Shown here: in pieces, positions 17,225-25,733 of the stretch
Layout: the number at the start of each line of letters is the position of its first letter
Position numbering within the stretch: position 1 is the first letter of the stretch
Source: Curtobacterium flaccumfaciens
GTDB taxonomy: Bacteria; Actinomycetota; Actinomycetes; Actinomycetales; Microbacteriaceae
Reading direction: 5' to 3'
NCBI RefSeq assembly: GCF_013359815.1
Contig: NZ_JABMCF010000039.1
Location: 186,001 to 250,000, forward strand
Length of the DNA stretch: 64,000 nt
Program-made: the position numbers and the translations under genes
Notes under the pieces: model-generated
The model's database searches: none
The model's input: the letters and a program-made list of their open reading frames with translations, nothing else
What the model was told of the DNA's origin: nothing

Positions 17225-17910
17225 TTCCCGAGGTCGAGGGAGAACTCGACGGAGCCCTTCCCGTCCACGGTGACGAAGCCGAGCGAGGGGGCCTTCACGC
17301 CGTAGTCGGCGAAGGTGATCGGCACGGTGCCGGCGACCTGGACGGTCCCGCCCTTGCCGACCGCGACCTGGGCGTCGGCCGTGACCGGCTTCTCGACGCC
17401 GTGCAGGTCCATCGTGCCGGTCAGGGTGACGTCCTGCGTGGAGCCGTCGAGCGCCTTCGTGACGTCGACGGGCTTCGTCAGCTCGAACGTCGCCGTGGGG
17501 TACTTGTCGGTCTGCAGCGCCGTGGAGCGGAAGTACTCGTCGCGGGCGGCTTCCGGGGTGCTGATCTTGCCGACCTGCACGGTGACGGACGCCTTGGTGA
17601 GGGACCCGCCGTCGACGACGGCGGTGCCCTTGACGTCCTTCGTGCGACCGACCACGTTCACATCATTCCCCTGCAGGACCTCGTGCACCCGGTACCCGGC
17701 GTACGAGCTGCTCGTGCTGGTCCAGGTGCCGTCGGCGTCCTTCGCGTCGAGGGTGCCGGACGAGGACGCCGACAGCGAGGGTGCTGCGGCGGCCTGGCCG
17801 TTGACGGTGTTCGCGTAGATGACCGGGCCGGCGATGACGGCTGCTGCCGCCACGACGACGACGCCGGCGGAGATCCCGATGATGACCTTGGTTCGTTTGC
17901 GGAGTGCCAT
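17221..17910 (-). CDS. YceI family protein, membrane-anchored
   Basis: 229 residues. N-terminal RKRTK and a TM helix near 10-33 (IIGISAGVVVVAAAAVIAG) precede the YceI lipocalin-like barrel: DGTWTSTSSSYAGYRV, GGSLTKASVTVQVGKI, DKYPTATFELTKPVDV, GTMDLHGVEKPV. The family binds polyisoprenoid-like lipids. The start at 17910 is chosen at the basic segment before the helix. It is the first gene of the sigma operon, so it is probably an envelope-stress target. Confidence 0.9.
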   Translation of the reverse strand: MALRKRTKVIIGISAGVVVVAAAAVIAGPVIYANTVNGQAAAAPSLSASSSGTLDAKDADGTWTSTSSSYAGYRVHEVLQGNDVNVVGRTKDVKGTAVVDGGSLTKASVTVQVGKISTPEAARDEYFRSTALQTDKYPTATFELTKPVDVTKALDGSTQDVTLTGTMDLHGVEKPVTADAQVAVGKGGTVQVAGTVPITFADYGVKAPSLGFVTVDGKGSVEFSLDLGK

Positions 17911-17915
17911 ACCCA

Positions 17916-17944
17916 GACGACGAGGCAGCCGGGCGGATCGTTCA
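17916..17944 (-). promoter_or_regulatory. Candidate ECF promoter for yceI-sigma-anti-sigma
   Basis: Reading leftward, TGAAC (17940-17944) and CGTC (17919-17922) are 17 bp apart, followed by a second CGTC-like repeat. Many ECF promoters have a GAAC-type -35 and CGTC-type -10. Autoregulation is inferred. Confidence 0.4.
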
Positions 17945-17953
17945 AACGGGTTT

Positions 17954-19009
17954 TCAGTCGGAGGTGCGGGCGCGGTCCTGGTCGGCGCGGTCCTGGTCGG
18001 ATCGGTCGTCGTCGATCGCAGCTGCGTCGTCGTCGGCGGCGGGGGTTTCTCCACGCATGCGCACGAGGCTCGCCAGCGTCGACACGGCCATCGCGGCGAC
18101 GATCACCAGCAGGGACACCCACGTGTTGATCTCCGGCGCCCACTCGATGTGGTGGCCGCCGTTCAGGAACGGCAGCTCGTTGTCGTGCAGCGCATGAAGC
18201 ACGAGCTTCACGCCGATGAAGGCCAGGATCACGGCGATGCCGTACTTCAGGTAGATCAGACGCTCGAGCAGGCCGCCCAACAGGAAGTAGAGCTGGCGCA
18301 GACCCATCAGCGCGAAGACGTTCGCGGTGAACACGATGAAGGGGCTCTCGGTGATGCCGAAGATCGCCGGGATCGAGTCGAGCGCGAACAGCAGGTCGGT
18401 GGTGCCGATCGCGATGAGCACGATGAGCAGCGGCGTGAAGTGCCGGACACCGTCGTGGTGGGTGCGGAACTGCATGCCGTCGTACGTGTCGGTGAGACGG
18501 ACCCGGCGGCGGAGCAGCCGGACGATGAAGGTGTCCTTCTGGTCGTCCTCGTCCTCGCCGCGGAGCTGCTGGATCGCCGTCCAGATCAACCAGGCGCCGA
18601 AGATGTAGAAGATCCACGAGAAGTTCTCGATGAGTTGCGCGCCGACCAGGATGAAGATCCCGCGGAGCACGAGCGCGATGATGATGCCGAGCAGCAGCAC
18701 CTCCTGCTGGATCTTCTTCGGCACCGAGAAGCGCGCCATGATGATGACGAACACGAACAGGTTGTCGATGCTCAGGCTGTACTCGGTCAGCCAGCCCGCA
18801 AGGAACTGCCCCGCGGAGTCGCCACCGGCGAAGACCAGCATGAGCACCGCGAAGACCAGTGCGAGCCCGACGTAGATGCCCACCCAGATGCCGGATTCGC
18901 GCAGCGTCGGCACGTGCGGGCGACGCGCGACGATGAGCAGGTCGGCGAGCAGGATCGCGACCAGGGCGATCATCGAGCCGACTTCGAACACGACGGGGAG
19001 CTCGGGCAT
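17954..19009 (-). CDS. TerC family membrane protein
   Basis: 351 residues with about nine TM helices. TerC signatures are EYSLSIDNLFVFVIIMARF and LLFALDSIPAIFGITESPFI, whose acidic residues lie in membrane segments, plus GLRQLYFLLGGLLERLIYLK and the acidic tail DDDAAAIDDDRSDQDRAD. The family (Alx/MeeF/TerC) is linked to manganese efflux or metal loading of exported proteins. It begins at ATG 19009 after AAGGAAGG. I see no manganese riboswitch in the 163-bp leader region. Confidence 0.93.
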   Translation of the reverse strand: MPELPVVFEVGSMIALVAILLADLLIVARRPHVPTLRESGIWVGIYVGLALVFAVLMLVFAGGDSAGQFLAGWLTEYSLSIDNLFVFVIIMARFSVPKKIQQEVLLLGIIIALVLRGIFILVGAQLIENFSWIFYIFGAWLIWTAIQQLRGEDEDDQKDTFIVRLLRRRVRLTDTYDGMQFRTHHDGVRHFTPLLIVLIAIGTTDLLFALDSIPAIFGITESPFIVFTANVFALMGLRQLYFLLGGLLERLIYLKYGIAVILAFIGVKLVLHALHDNELPFLNGGHHIEWAPEINTWVSLLVIVAAMAVSTLASLVRMRGETPAADDDAAAIDDDRSDQDRADQDRARTSD

Positions 19010-19172
19010 GCGGAGCCTTCCTTGCTGGTGGTGGGGCGGGCGGCTTCGTGAGCGACCCGCACCAGTCTCCGGCATGATCCCGGCGGTGGCGAACCCGGGG
19101 GCTGCGTGCGGCGGACAGAGCCGTCCCGCTCGGTGCCCGTCGCGCGGTCCGGACGCGCCGTAGCCTGGGCGC

Positions 19173-19844
19173 GTGGCGACTCCGCGAGCGATCTGCTTCG
19201 ACCTGGACGGGACGCTGTTCGACCACCACGGGTCCGCTCGGGTGGGCGTGACCCGGTTCCTGCAGGGCTTCGGCGTCGAGCCCACCGAGGAAGCGATCGG
19301 CGCCTGGTTCACGGCGGAGGACGAGCAGTTCGAGCGCTGGCGGTCCGGGGCGATCAGCTTCCAGGAACAGCGACGCGCACGGCTCCGCACGGTCCTGCCG
19401 CACCTGGGCATCGAGGCGCCCGGCGACGAGGCCGGCCTGGACGCGGTGTTCGACGACTACCTGCTCGCGTACCGCGAGGCCTGGCGGCTCTTCCCCCAGA
19501 GCCTGCCGCTGCTGCACGAGCTGCGCGCAAACGGACACCGCCTCGGTCTCTTGACGAACGGCACGGAGAGCCAGCAGCTCGACAAGCTCGCTCGGACCGG
19601 CCTGGCCGACGCGTTCGACGTCGTCTGCGTCTCGGAACGCATCGGGTTCCAGAAGCCGGACGTCCGCGCGTTCCACACCCTTGCGGGGCAGCTCGGCCTC
19701 GACCCGACGGACTGTCTCTTCGTCGGTGACGACCCCGAGCGCGACGTGGCCGGTGCCCGGGCTGCCGGGATGCGGGCGGTGCTGGTCGACCACGCGCAGC
19801 CGGAGGACCCTGGTCTCCGCGCACTCGTGCTGTCAGCGCGCTGA
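19173..19844 (+). CDS. HAD superfamily hydrolase (subfamily I)
   Basis: 223 residues with all four HAD motifs: the nucleophile Asp10 in CFDLDGTLF, Thr in LLTNGTES, Lys in GFQKPDVRAF and the acidic pair in FVGDDPERDVAGA. An alpha-helical cap occupies about 20-95, as in YjjG/phosphoglycolate-type enzymes; the substrate is undetermined. It starts at GTG 19173, 6 nt after TAGCCT. Its 3' end overlaps the convergent kinase gene by 12 bp. Confidence 0.9.
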   Translation: MATPRAICFDLDGTLFDHHGSARVGVTRFLQGFGVEPTEEAIGAWFTAEDEQFERWRSGAISFQEQRRARLRTVLPHLGIEAPGDEAGLDAVFDDYLLAYREAWRLFPQSLPLLHELRANGHRLGLLTNGTESQQLDKLARTGLADAFDVVCVSERIGFQKPDVRAFHTLAGQLGLDPTDCLFVGDDPERDVAGARAAGMRAVLVDHAQPEDPGLRALVLSAR

Positions 19845-20360
19845 CGTCACCGCGTCCGCGACGGCCCGGGCGACCTCGGTGGCGGGCACGTCGGTCGCGT
19901 CGATGACCTCGGCCTCGTCGTGCAGCCAGCCGCGCGCCGCCTCGGCGTAGGCGTCGACGTACGCGAACCGGAACGTGGACGGCCCCACGATCGGGTCGTT
20001 CTGGATCCGGTCGCGGAGCGTCGACTCGTCGACGTGCAGCACGAAGTGCCGGACCGGGATGCCGTGGTCCGCGAGCCCCGCGGCGATCTCACGCCAGTAC
20101 GCCTCGACCAGGACCGTCATCGGCATGATGAGCGGCCCGCCCACGTAGTCGTGCACCCGGCGAGCGGTCTCGACCACGAGCGGCCGCCACGGGTCCCAGT
20201 GCTGGAAGTTGTCGCTCTCCGGCAGCCCCGGCGTGACGTCCATCAGCACCTCGCCGACCTTCTCGGCATCGAGGATCCGCGAGCCGGGCAGCAGCGGCTG
20301 GAGCAGTCGGCTCGTCGTGGTCTTGCCCGCCCCGTGGGTTCCGTTCAACCAGACGATCAC
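19833..20360 (-). CDS. AAA/P-loop kinase-like protein (TmrB type)
   Basis: 175 residues. It begins MIVWLNGTHGAGKTTTSRLL, with the Walker A at 7-14. The body (FQHWDPWRPLVVETARRVHD, MPMTVLVEAYWREI, VRHFVLHVDESTL) resembles TmrB tunicamycin-resistance and related nucleoside or sugar kinases. It starts at GTG 20360, 6 nt after TAGGGT. Resistance is not established; it may be a small-molecule kinase. Confidence 0.85.
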   Translation of the reverse strand: MIVWLNGTHGAGKTTTSRLLQPLLPGSRILDAEKVGEVLMDVTPGLPESDNFQHWDPWRPLVVETARRVHDYVGGPLIMPMTVLVEAYWREIAAGLADHGIPVRHFVLHVDESTLRDRIQNDPIVGPSTFRFAYVDAYAEAARGWLHDEAEVIDATDVPATEVARAVADAVTSAR

Positions 20361-20426
20361 ACCAGGACCCTAGCCGCCGACCACCCCGAGGGGCGGTCGG
20401 CGGCTGGTTGTCGATCGACCGAACGG

Positions 20427-21791
20427 TCAGCGACCGCTGAGGTCGTACGGGGCCATCGTCGAGTCGACCGTCGTCAGGTACCCACCCCCGGCGAGCGCCG
20501 TGGGCAGCGTGATGGTGCGGAGTACGGAGGGCTTCGTGCCGGTGGTGTCGATCTGGGTGATCTTCCCCTCATCGCCCCGCGTCACGAACACACTGCGGCC
20601 GTCGTCGGTCGCCGCGGTGAACCGCACCGACGCCCCGGTGGCCGGCTGTCCGGCGACGGGGCCCTTGCGGAGCGGCGTGAGCGCGACCGAGGTCGTGCGG
20701 CCGGAGTAGACACCGTCGGCCTGCTTCCGCACCAGGACGAGCGAGTCCCCGGTGCCCGACGTCAGCGCGACGGCGGCGAACCGGGCGGTGACGGCGACGC
20801 GGGTGAAGGACCCGGTGCCGAGGTCGACGCTGCTGATCCGGCTGGACGACGTGGACGAGGTGGTCAGGTATGCGGGGACGGCGTTCCACGGGGTACCGGC
20901 AGCCGTGCTGCCGGCCTGGGTGCCGACCACGGTCGTCCCGTCCGGCGCCATGCGGGGGCGGTAGCTCTGCACGCTCGGCTTCGGGTAGGCGACGGACCGG
21001 GAGCCCGTGAAGCCGGTCCGCGTCACCCGCACGGTCTGCACGCCGGCGGCCAGGTCGGAGCCGATCACCGTCCCGGTGGCGTTGACGATCGGGCCGTGCG
21101 GGTACGCGCCGAGGGGCGTGGTCGCGACGGGGCGCGGGTGCGTCGCGCCGCGCATGATCGCGGAGACGGAGTAGGCGTCGAGGCGTCCGCCCGCGGTGAC
21201 GACCAGGCGCAGGGGGCTGCCGACCAGGAACGTCTCGACCTCTTCGGTGCCGCGCTTGCCCGTCGTGGCGAGCTGCACGGCCGAGGTGTCGATCCGGGCG
21301 GTGCGCTCCGTTTTCCGTCGCAGGTCGATGACCGTGACCCGCTGCCGCTCGGAGCCGTCGAAGTCGGAACCGACCGCCAGGTGCCGGCGTGCGGTGTCGG
21401 TCGACAGCCAGCCGGCACGCTCCCAGCGCTGGTCGGCGTTCGGGATCGCGTAGTGCTGCGCGATGCGCGCCGTGCCGTGCGGGCCGATGGCGAGGACGTC
21501 GAGCTGCGGCTTCGACTCGTCCATGAACGCGATCTGCCCGTGGCCGAGCTGCACGGACCCCGCGTGGGTGCCGAACTCGATCCCGCTCAGGGTGGCGGTC
21601 CGCCGACCGGTCACGGCGTCGTTGACGTACACGCGCTTCGCCGTCGGGTCAGCCGTGACGAGCCAGCTGTGGTGGGCGGTCCGTGTCACGGCGGGTGCAG
21701 CCGACGCGGGGACGGCGATCGCGGTGGCGACGAGGGGGACGAGCCCCGCGAGGACGAGGGCGGGGAGGAGACGTGGAGGTCGAGCGGACAT
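20427..21791 (-). CDS. Secreted beta-propeller-like protein, possible AztD-type zinc chaperone
   Basis: 454 residues. The signal peptide is residues 1-32 (LLPALVLAGLVPLVATAIA, AVPASAAPA). The mature part has repeated propeller-like strands (SWLVTADPTAKRVYVND, RRHLAVGSDFDGSERQRVTV, GRSVFVTRGDEGKITQID). His residues cluster at AHHSW, GTHAGSVQLGHG and IAQHYA. A Zur-like box lies 41 nt before the start, suggesting a zinc-related role as in AztD, but no AztABC transporter adjoins it. The start follows AGGAG. Function is inference. Confidence 0.7.
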   Translation of the reverse strand: MSARPPRLLPALVLAGLVPLVATAIAVPASAAPAVTRTAHHSWLVTADPTAKRVYVNDAVTGRRTATLSGIEFGTHAGSVQLGHGQIAFMDESKPQLDVLAIGPHGTARIAQHYAIPNADQRWERAGWLSTDTARRHLAVGSDFDGSERQRVTVIDLRRKTERTARIDTSAVQLATTGKRGTEEVETFLVGSPLRLVVTAGGRLDAYSVSAIMRGATHPRPVATTPLGAYPHGPIVNATGTVIGSDLAAGVQTVRVTRTGFTGSRSVAYPKPSVQSYRPRMAPDGTTVVGTQAGSTAAGTPWNAVPAYLTTSSTSSSRISSVDLGTGSFTRVAVTARFAAVALTSGTGDSLVLVRKQADGVYSGRTTSVALTPLRKGPVAGQPATGASVRFTAATDDGRSVFVTRGDEGKITQIDTTGTKPSVLRTITLPTALAGGGYLTTVDSTMAPYDLSGR

Positions 21792-21824
21792 GGGGCTCCT
21801 GGGGTGCAGTGTCGGATGACGGTC

Positions 21825-21853
21825 GTCTAGACGATAACCGTTCTCATCTAGAC
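21825..21853. promoter_or_regulatory. Zur-like operator flanked by TCTAGAC repeats
   Basis: The leftward core TGAGAACGGTTATCG (21832-21846) matches a TGANAACNGTTNTCA type Zur/Fur box except at one end. GTCTAGAC (21825-21832) and TCTAGAC (21847-21853) flank it. It lies upstream of the secreted propeller protein and overlaps the stop of the preceding small gene. Confidence 0.55.
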
Positions 21854-22176
21854 GAGACGCTCCAGAACTGTACGAAGACGCTCAGCATCCCGACGAAGGG
21901 GATGGCACCCACGGCCACCGACAGGGCAGCGAAGCAGATCGCCGGCGTCCTGGCCTCGAGTCCGCGGAGCCGCACCGCCGCGACGAGCGCGCCGACCGCG
22001 AACGGGAACGTCACGAGGACGGCGTACATCGGCCACGACAACGGCGCCCACGACTCCGCGCTCTCCCCCACGGCCCCGACGGAGACGATCGAGCCGGCGA
22101 CGACGAGCACGATCTCGACGACCGGGGGCAGGGCGATCGCCACGTCGCGCACCACCCGTCGCCGCTGCCGCCCCAT
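21844..22176 (-). CDS. Small membrane protein, function unknown
   Basis: 110 residues. A basic N-terminus (MGRQRRRVVRD) and three hydrophobic helices are visible: VVEIVLVVAGSIVSVGAV, PMYAVLVTFPFAVGALVAAV and ICFAALSVAVGAIPFVGMLSVFV. It is upstream of the propeller protein on the same strand, but the Zur-like box between them suggests a separate promoter. Confidence 0.65.
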   Translation of the reverse strand: MGRQRRRVVRDVAIALPPVVEIVLVVAGSIVSVGAVGESAESWAPLSWPMYAVLVTFPFAVGALVAAVRLRGLEARTPAICFAALSVAVGAIPFVGMLSVFVQFWSVSSR

Positions 22177-22248
22177 GCGCCGACCCTAGTGATCCGCGAT
22201 GTGCGTGCTTCCCCGCCTACCACCAACCGGCCGTGCCAAGGTCGAGCC

Positions 22249-23106
22249 GTGCAGAACTCCACGACAGTCGTCATCGCCGGATGCGGCGACCTCGGGACCG
22301 AAGCCGGCCTGCGCTTCGCCGACCAGGGCCACCGCGTGATCGGACTCCGCCGCCGTGCCGAGCTGGTCCCCGCGCCGATCACCGGCCGGAGCGTCGACCT
22401 GCGCCACGAGGTCCCCGAGATCCCCGCCGACACGAGCGTCGTCGTCGTGGCCTTCGCCGCCGGCAGCCGCGACGTCGACGAGTACCGCGCCACCTACGTC
22501 GACGGGCTGCGCAACGTGCTCGACGGCATCGACGCCTCGGAGGCCGACCCGCGGGTGCTCGTCGTGTCCTCGACCGCGGTCTACGACGTCTCGGACGGCA
22601 GCGAGGTCACCGAGGAGACCCCGGCGCGCGGTGCGACCCCGACCGCCGAGGTCCTGGTCGAGGCCGAGGTCCTGCTGCGCGAGCGCGCTCCCGGCGCCGT
22701 GCTGGTCCGGCTGTCGGGCGTCTACGGTCCGGGCCGCGAGCGGCTCATCGACCAGGTCCGGTCCGGGTCCGCACGGCTGGCGCCGGGGACCTCACCGCAC
22801 ACGAACCGCATCCACCGCGACGACGCTGCAGCAGCGCTCGTGCACCTGGCGGCCCTGCCCGACCCGGCACCGCTCTACCTGGGGACGGACGACGAGCCGA
22901 GCCGGCTGGACGACGTGCTGCGGTTCCTGGCCGAGGAACTCCACGTCGCCGAGCCGTCGACGGGCGACGGTGACGCGCGGCAGGCCGGCGGCGACAAGCG
23001 TCTGTCGAACGCGTTGCTCCGGTCGACGGGATGGACACCCCAGTACCCGACGTTCCGCGAGGGCTACCGCGCCGTGCTGGCCGGCGAGGGCACCCGCCAC
23101 CCCTGA
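22249..23106 (+). CDS. NAD(P)-dependent sugar-epimerase-like protein
   Basis: 285 residues, SDR-related. It begins at GTG 22249 with STTVVIAGCGDLGTEAGLRF, a Rossmann GxGxxG variant, then RRRAELV, the SSTAVYDVSDGSEV segment and VRLSGVYGPGRERLIDQV. The usual Tyr-xxx-Lys is replaced by VEAEVLLRE in the same region, so it may not be a standard dehydrogenase. The family includes YeeZ-like proteins. Its function is unknown. Confidence 0.82.
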   Translation: MQNSTTVVIAGCGDLGTEAGLRFADQGHRVIGLRRRAELVPAPITGRSVDLRHEVPEIPADTSVVVVAFAAGSRDVDEYRATYVDGLRNVLDGIDASEADPRVLVVSSTAVYDVSDGSEVTEETPARGATPTAEVLVEAEVLLRERAPGAVLVRLSGVYGPGRERLIDQVRSGSARLAPGTSPHTNRIHRDDAAAALVHLAALPDPAPLYLGTDDEPSRLDDVLRFLAEELHVAEPSTGDGDARQAGGDKRLSNALLRSTGWTPQYPTFREGYRAVLAGEGTRHP

Positions 23107-23112
23107 CGCCCC

Positions 23113-23182
23113 GCGAGACACCGGTGTTCGCACTCCGAACACCTACGTGCCGGTGTGCAATGCGCGAACACCGGTGTTTTGC
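23113..23182. repeat. Family B intergenic hairpin, copy 2 (70 bp)
   Basis: The arms at 23113-23131 and 23164-23182 again each contain CACCGGTGTT, and the 32-bp centre is partly alignable with copy 1 at 1430-1499. It sits between convergent genes (epimerase and glycosylase). Confidence 0.8.
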
Positions 23183-23211
23183 GGACCCACACACCCACGC
23201 GACAGACGCGC

Positions 23212-24201
23212 TCAGTGGCCGCGGTGGTCCTGGATCGTGATCCGCGGTCCGAACGCGGGCTTCCGGAACCCGGAGCCACCGATCAACCGCACGACCCGCT
23301 CCCGGTGCCCACGCCAGGGCTCGAGCAGCTCGAGCATCCCGTCGTCGTCCACGGGGGCGCCGGTGAGCGCCCACCCGACGAGCGCCGGCACGTGGAAGTC
23401 CCCCACGCTCGGCGAGTCCGGGTCGCCGTGGGAGCGCTGCGCGGTCTCGGCGGCGGTCCACCGCCCGACCCCGGGGATCGACTGCAGCTTCGTGGAGACG
23501 ACCTCGCCGCCGCGCCCGTGCGCCAGGGTCCGTTCGAGTGCCGGCGCGAGCTTCACGGCGCGCATCACGGTGGCCGAGCGCCCCGGTTCGATGCCCGCCC
23601 GGTGCCACTCCCAGCTCGGGATCCGTGCCCACGTCGGAGCGTCCGGCGGCACCATCATGCCCGCGGGTGTCGGACCGGGCGCCGGGGTGCCGTGCCGACG
23701 GAGCAGGTACCGCCACGCGCCCCACGCCTGGCGCGAGGTCACCTTCTGCTCCATGATCGCCGGGACGAGCATCGCGACGACGGTGTTCGTGCGGAGCAGC
23801 CGGAGCCCGGGCTGCCGGTGTCGTGCCGCGGCGAGGAACTCGTTGCCGGAGACGTCGAACGACGACCAGTCGTCGCCGCGACCGAGCATCTCCGGAGCGT
23901 GGGAAACCGCCCACGACGCACCGCTCCCCCACGCCGACACCGCGATGGTGTCGCCGGCCCGCCGGATCGCCACGGAAGCGGGACCGGAGGGCGTGCGCAG
24001 CGCGAGCCACACGACACCGCCGACCACCTGGAAGGCCGGGTCGCCGGAGCCGCGCTGCAGGGGCCGCAGGGTCGACGCGACGTCCACCGCGCCTCCAGGC
24101 CGGTACACCGTGTCGACGCGAGACGCGTCGCCGGACGCCCCAGCGGCGTCGACGGCGGCGGAAGCGAGCAGGGACACACGGGGATGGTAATGCGGAACCA
24201 C
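23212..24201 (-). CDS. DNA-3-methyladenine glycosylase II (AlkA-like)
   Basis: 329 residues. The HhH-GPD module is C-terminal: KLQSIPGVGRWTAAETAQ is the helix-hairpin-helix, and the conserved catalytic Asp follows in SVGDFHVPALVGW. The upstream MEQKVTSRQAWGAWRYLLRR is the matching AlkA helix, and the N-terminal half is the AlkA_N-like domain. It excises alkylated bases. The start is uncertain between GTG 24201 and GTG 24177. No ada-type gene adjoins it. Confidence 0.88.
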   Translation of the reverse strand: MVPHYHPRVSLLASAAVDAAGASGDASRVDTVYRPGGAVDVASTLRPLQRGSGDPAFQVVGGVVWLALRTPSGPASVAIRRAGDTIAVSAWGSGASWAVSHAPEMLGRGDDWSSFDVSGNEFLAAARHRQPGLRLLRTNTVVAMLVPAIMEQKVTSRQAWGAWRYLLRRHGTPAPGPTPAGMMVPPDAPTWARIPSWEWHRAGIEPGRSATVMRAVKLAPALERTLAHGRGGEVVSTKLQSIPGVGRWTAAETAQRSHGDPDSPSVGDFHVPALVGWALTGAPVDDDGMLELLEPWRGHRERVVRLIGGSGFRKPAFGPRITIQDHRGH

Positions 24202-24250
24202 CGTCAGTCATGATGGGCACTGATCCCCACCACCCGACGACGGAGTTCCC

Positions 24251-25279
24251 ATGCGCATCGGCATCCTCACCTCCGGAGGCGACTGCCCCGGCCTGAACGC
24301 GGTCATCCGCGCGATCGTCCTGAAGGGCATCGCCATCTACGGACACGACTTCGTCGGCTTCCGCGACGGGTGGCGCGGGGTGGTCGACGGCGACATCGTC
24401 CCGCTCGGCCGCAAGGACATCCAGGGCATCGCGAAGCAGGGCGGCACGATCCTCGGCACCAGCCGCACGAACCCGTTCGAGGGCCCCAACGGCGGGGTCG
24501 AGAACATCTCCGCGACCCTGCAGCGGCACGGCATCGACGCCATCGTCGCGATCGGCGGCGAGGGCACCCTCGCCGCCGCGAAGCGCCTGACCGACGCCGG
24601 CCTGCAGATCGTGGGCGTGCCGAAGACGGTCGACAACGACCTGGGCGCGACCGACTACACGTTCGGCTTCGACACCGCCGTCGCCATCGCGACCGAGGCG
24701 ATGGACCGCCTCCGCACCACCGGTGAGTCGCACTCGCGCTGCATGGTCGCCGAGGTGATGGGCCGGCACGTGGGCTGGATCGCGCTGCACTCCGGCATGG
24801 CCGCGGGCGCGCACGCGATCCTCATCCCCGAGCAGAAGACGAGCATGGAACAGATCGCGAAGTGGGTGCGGGCCGCGTACGACCGCGGTCGCGCACCGCT
24901 CGTGGTCGTGGCCGAGGGCTTCGTCCCCGACCACGAGGACACGGCGCACACGGAGCGCGGGCTCGACGCCTTCGGGCGCCCGCGGCTCGGTGGCATCGGC
25001 GAGCGCCTCGCGCCGCTCATCGAGGAGATGACGGGCATCGAGACGCGGGCCACGACCCTGGGGCACATCCAGCGCGGTGGCACGCCGACCGCGTACGACC
25101 GGGTGCTCTCGACCCGGCTCGGGCTGGCGGCGATCGACTCCGTGGTCGAGGAGCGCTGGGGCCGGATGGTGGCGCTCCGTGGCACCGAGATCGAGCACGT
25201 CTCGTTCGAGGAGGCGCTCGGGGAGCTCAAGACGGTGCCGCAGGCGCGCTTCGACGAGGCCGCCATCATGTTCGGCTGA
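24251..25279 (+). CDS. pfkA: 6-phosphofructokinase (group III, mixed-motif)
   Basis: 342 residues. TSGGDCPGLNAVIR (8-21) is the phosphate loop, catalytic Asp lies in PKTVDND (124-130), and effector or substrate residues are in MGRHVGWIAL and GHIQRGGTPTAYDR. Positions that set phosphoryl donor use are Glu in GGEGT (102-106) and Lys124, the pattern of actinobacterial group III enzymes, so ATP versus PPi use cannot be fixed by sequence alone. It starts at the ATG following GGAG and catalyses the committed step of glycolysis. Confidence 0.95.
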   Translation: MRIGILTSGGDCPGLNAVIRAIVLKGIAIYGHDFVGFRDGWRGVVDGDIVPLGRKDIQGIAKQGGTILGTSRTNPFEGPNGGVENISATLQRHGIDAIVAIGGEGTLAAAKRLTDAGLQIVGVPKTVDNDLGATDYTFGFDTAVAIATEAMDRLRTTGESHSRCMVAEVMGRHVGWIALHSGMAAGAHAILIPEQKTSMEQIAKWVRAAYDRGRAPLVVVAEGFVPDHEDTAHTERGLDAFGRPRLGGIGERLAPLIEEMTGIETRATTLGHIQRGGTPTAYDRVLSTRLGLAAIDSVVEERWGRMVALRGTEIEHVSFEEALGELKTVPQARFDEAAIMFG

Positions 25280-25310
25280 GTGGGCTGTGCGGCTGGGGCG
25301 GCTCGGCTGT

Positions 25311-25700
25311 TTCGGGCGTACCTGGTCGAATCGGGCGTACCTGGTCGGTTCTTCTGACCCAGTACGCCCGAATCCACCAGGCATCGCACGCGTTCTGGGA
25401 AAGAACGGACCGACGGCCGAGCCCGCCGACTCTGCGCCGGGTCGAATCGGGCGTACCTGGTCGAATCGGGCGTACCTGGTCGGTTGTTCTGCCCCGGTAC
25501 GCCCGAATCCACCAGGGATCGCGCACGTTCTGGGAAAGAACGGGCAGGCCGAGGCGCCCGCCGAGTCTGCGCCTGGTCGAATCGGGCGTACCTGGTCGAA
25601 TCGGGCGTACCTGGTCGAATCGGGCGTACCTGGTCGGTTGTTCCGCCCCGGTACGCCCGAATCCACCAGGGATCGCGCGCGTTCTGGGAAAGAACGGACC
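25311..25700. repeat. Tandem repeat array, 135-bp period with 19-bp subunits
   Basis: TCGGGCGTACCTGG occurs seven times, at 25312, 25331, 25447, 25466, 25582, 25601 and 25620: clusters of 2, 2 and 3 with 19-bp spacing and a 135-bp superperiod. Each cluster is followed by an inverted GTACGCCCGA, able to pair into a stem, and by the imperfect palindrome GTTCTGGGAAAGAAC. It fills most of the 454-bp gap between pfkA and the next gene. Confidence 0.92.
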
Positions 25701-25733
25701 GACGGCCGGGAGGCCCGGGGTAGCGTCCGGCGC

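Noticed and set aside
19010..19172. Manganese (yybP-ykoY) riboswitch upstream of terC
   Set aside because: The conserved internal-loop sequences of that riboswitch are not visible in the leader.
25392..25406. GTTCTGGGAAAGAAC considered as a LexA/SOS box
   Set aside because: Actinobacterial and Bacillus-type SOS boxes are GAAC-N4-GTTC; here the half-sites are in the opposite order with 7-bp spacing.
25311..25700. Repeat array considered as a CRISPR
   Set aside because: Subunits are 19 bp apart with near-identical 5-bp gaps, not unique spacers of about 30 bp, and no cas genes are in the window.
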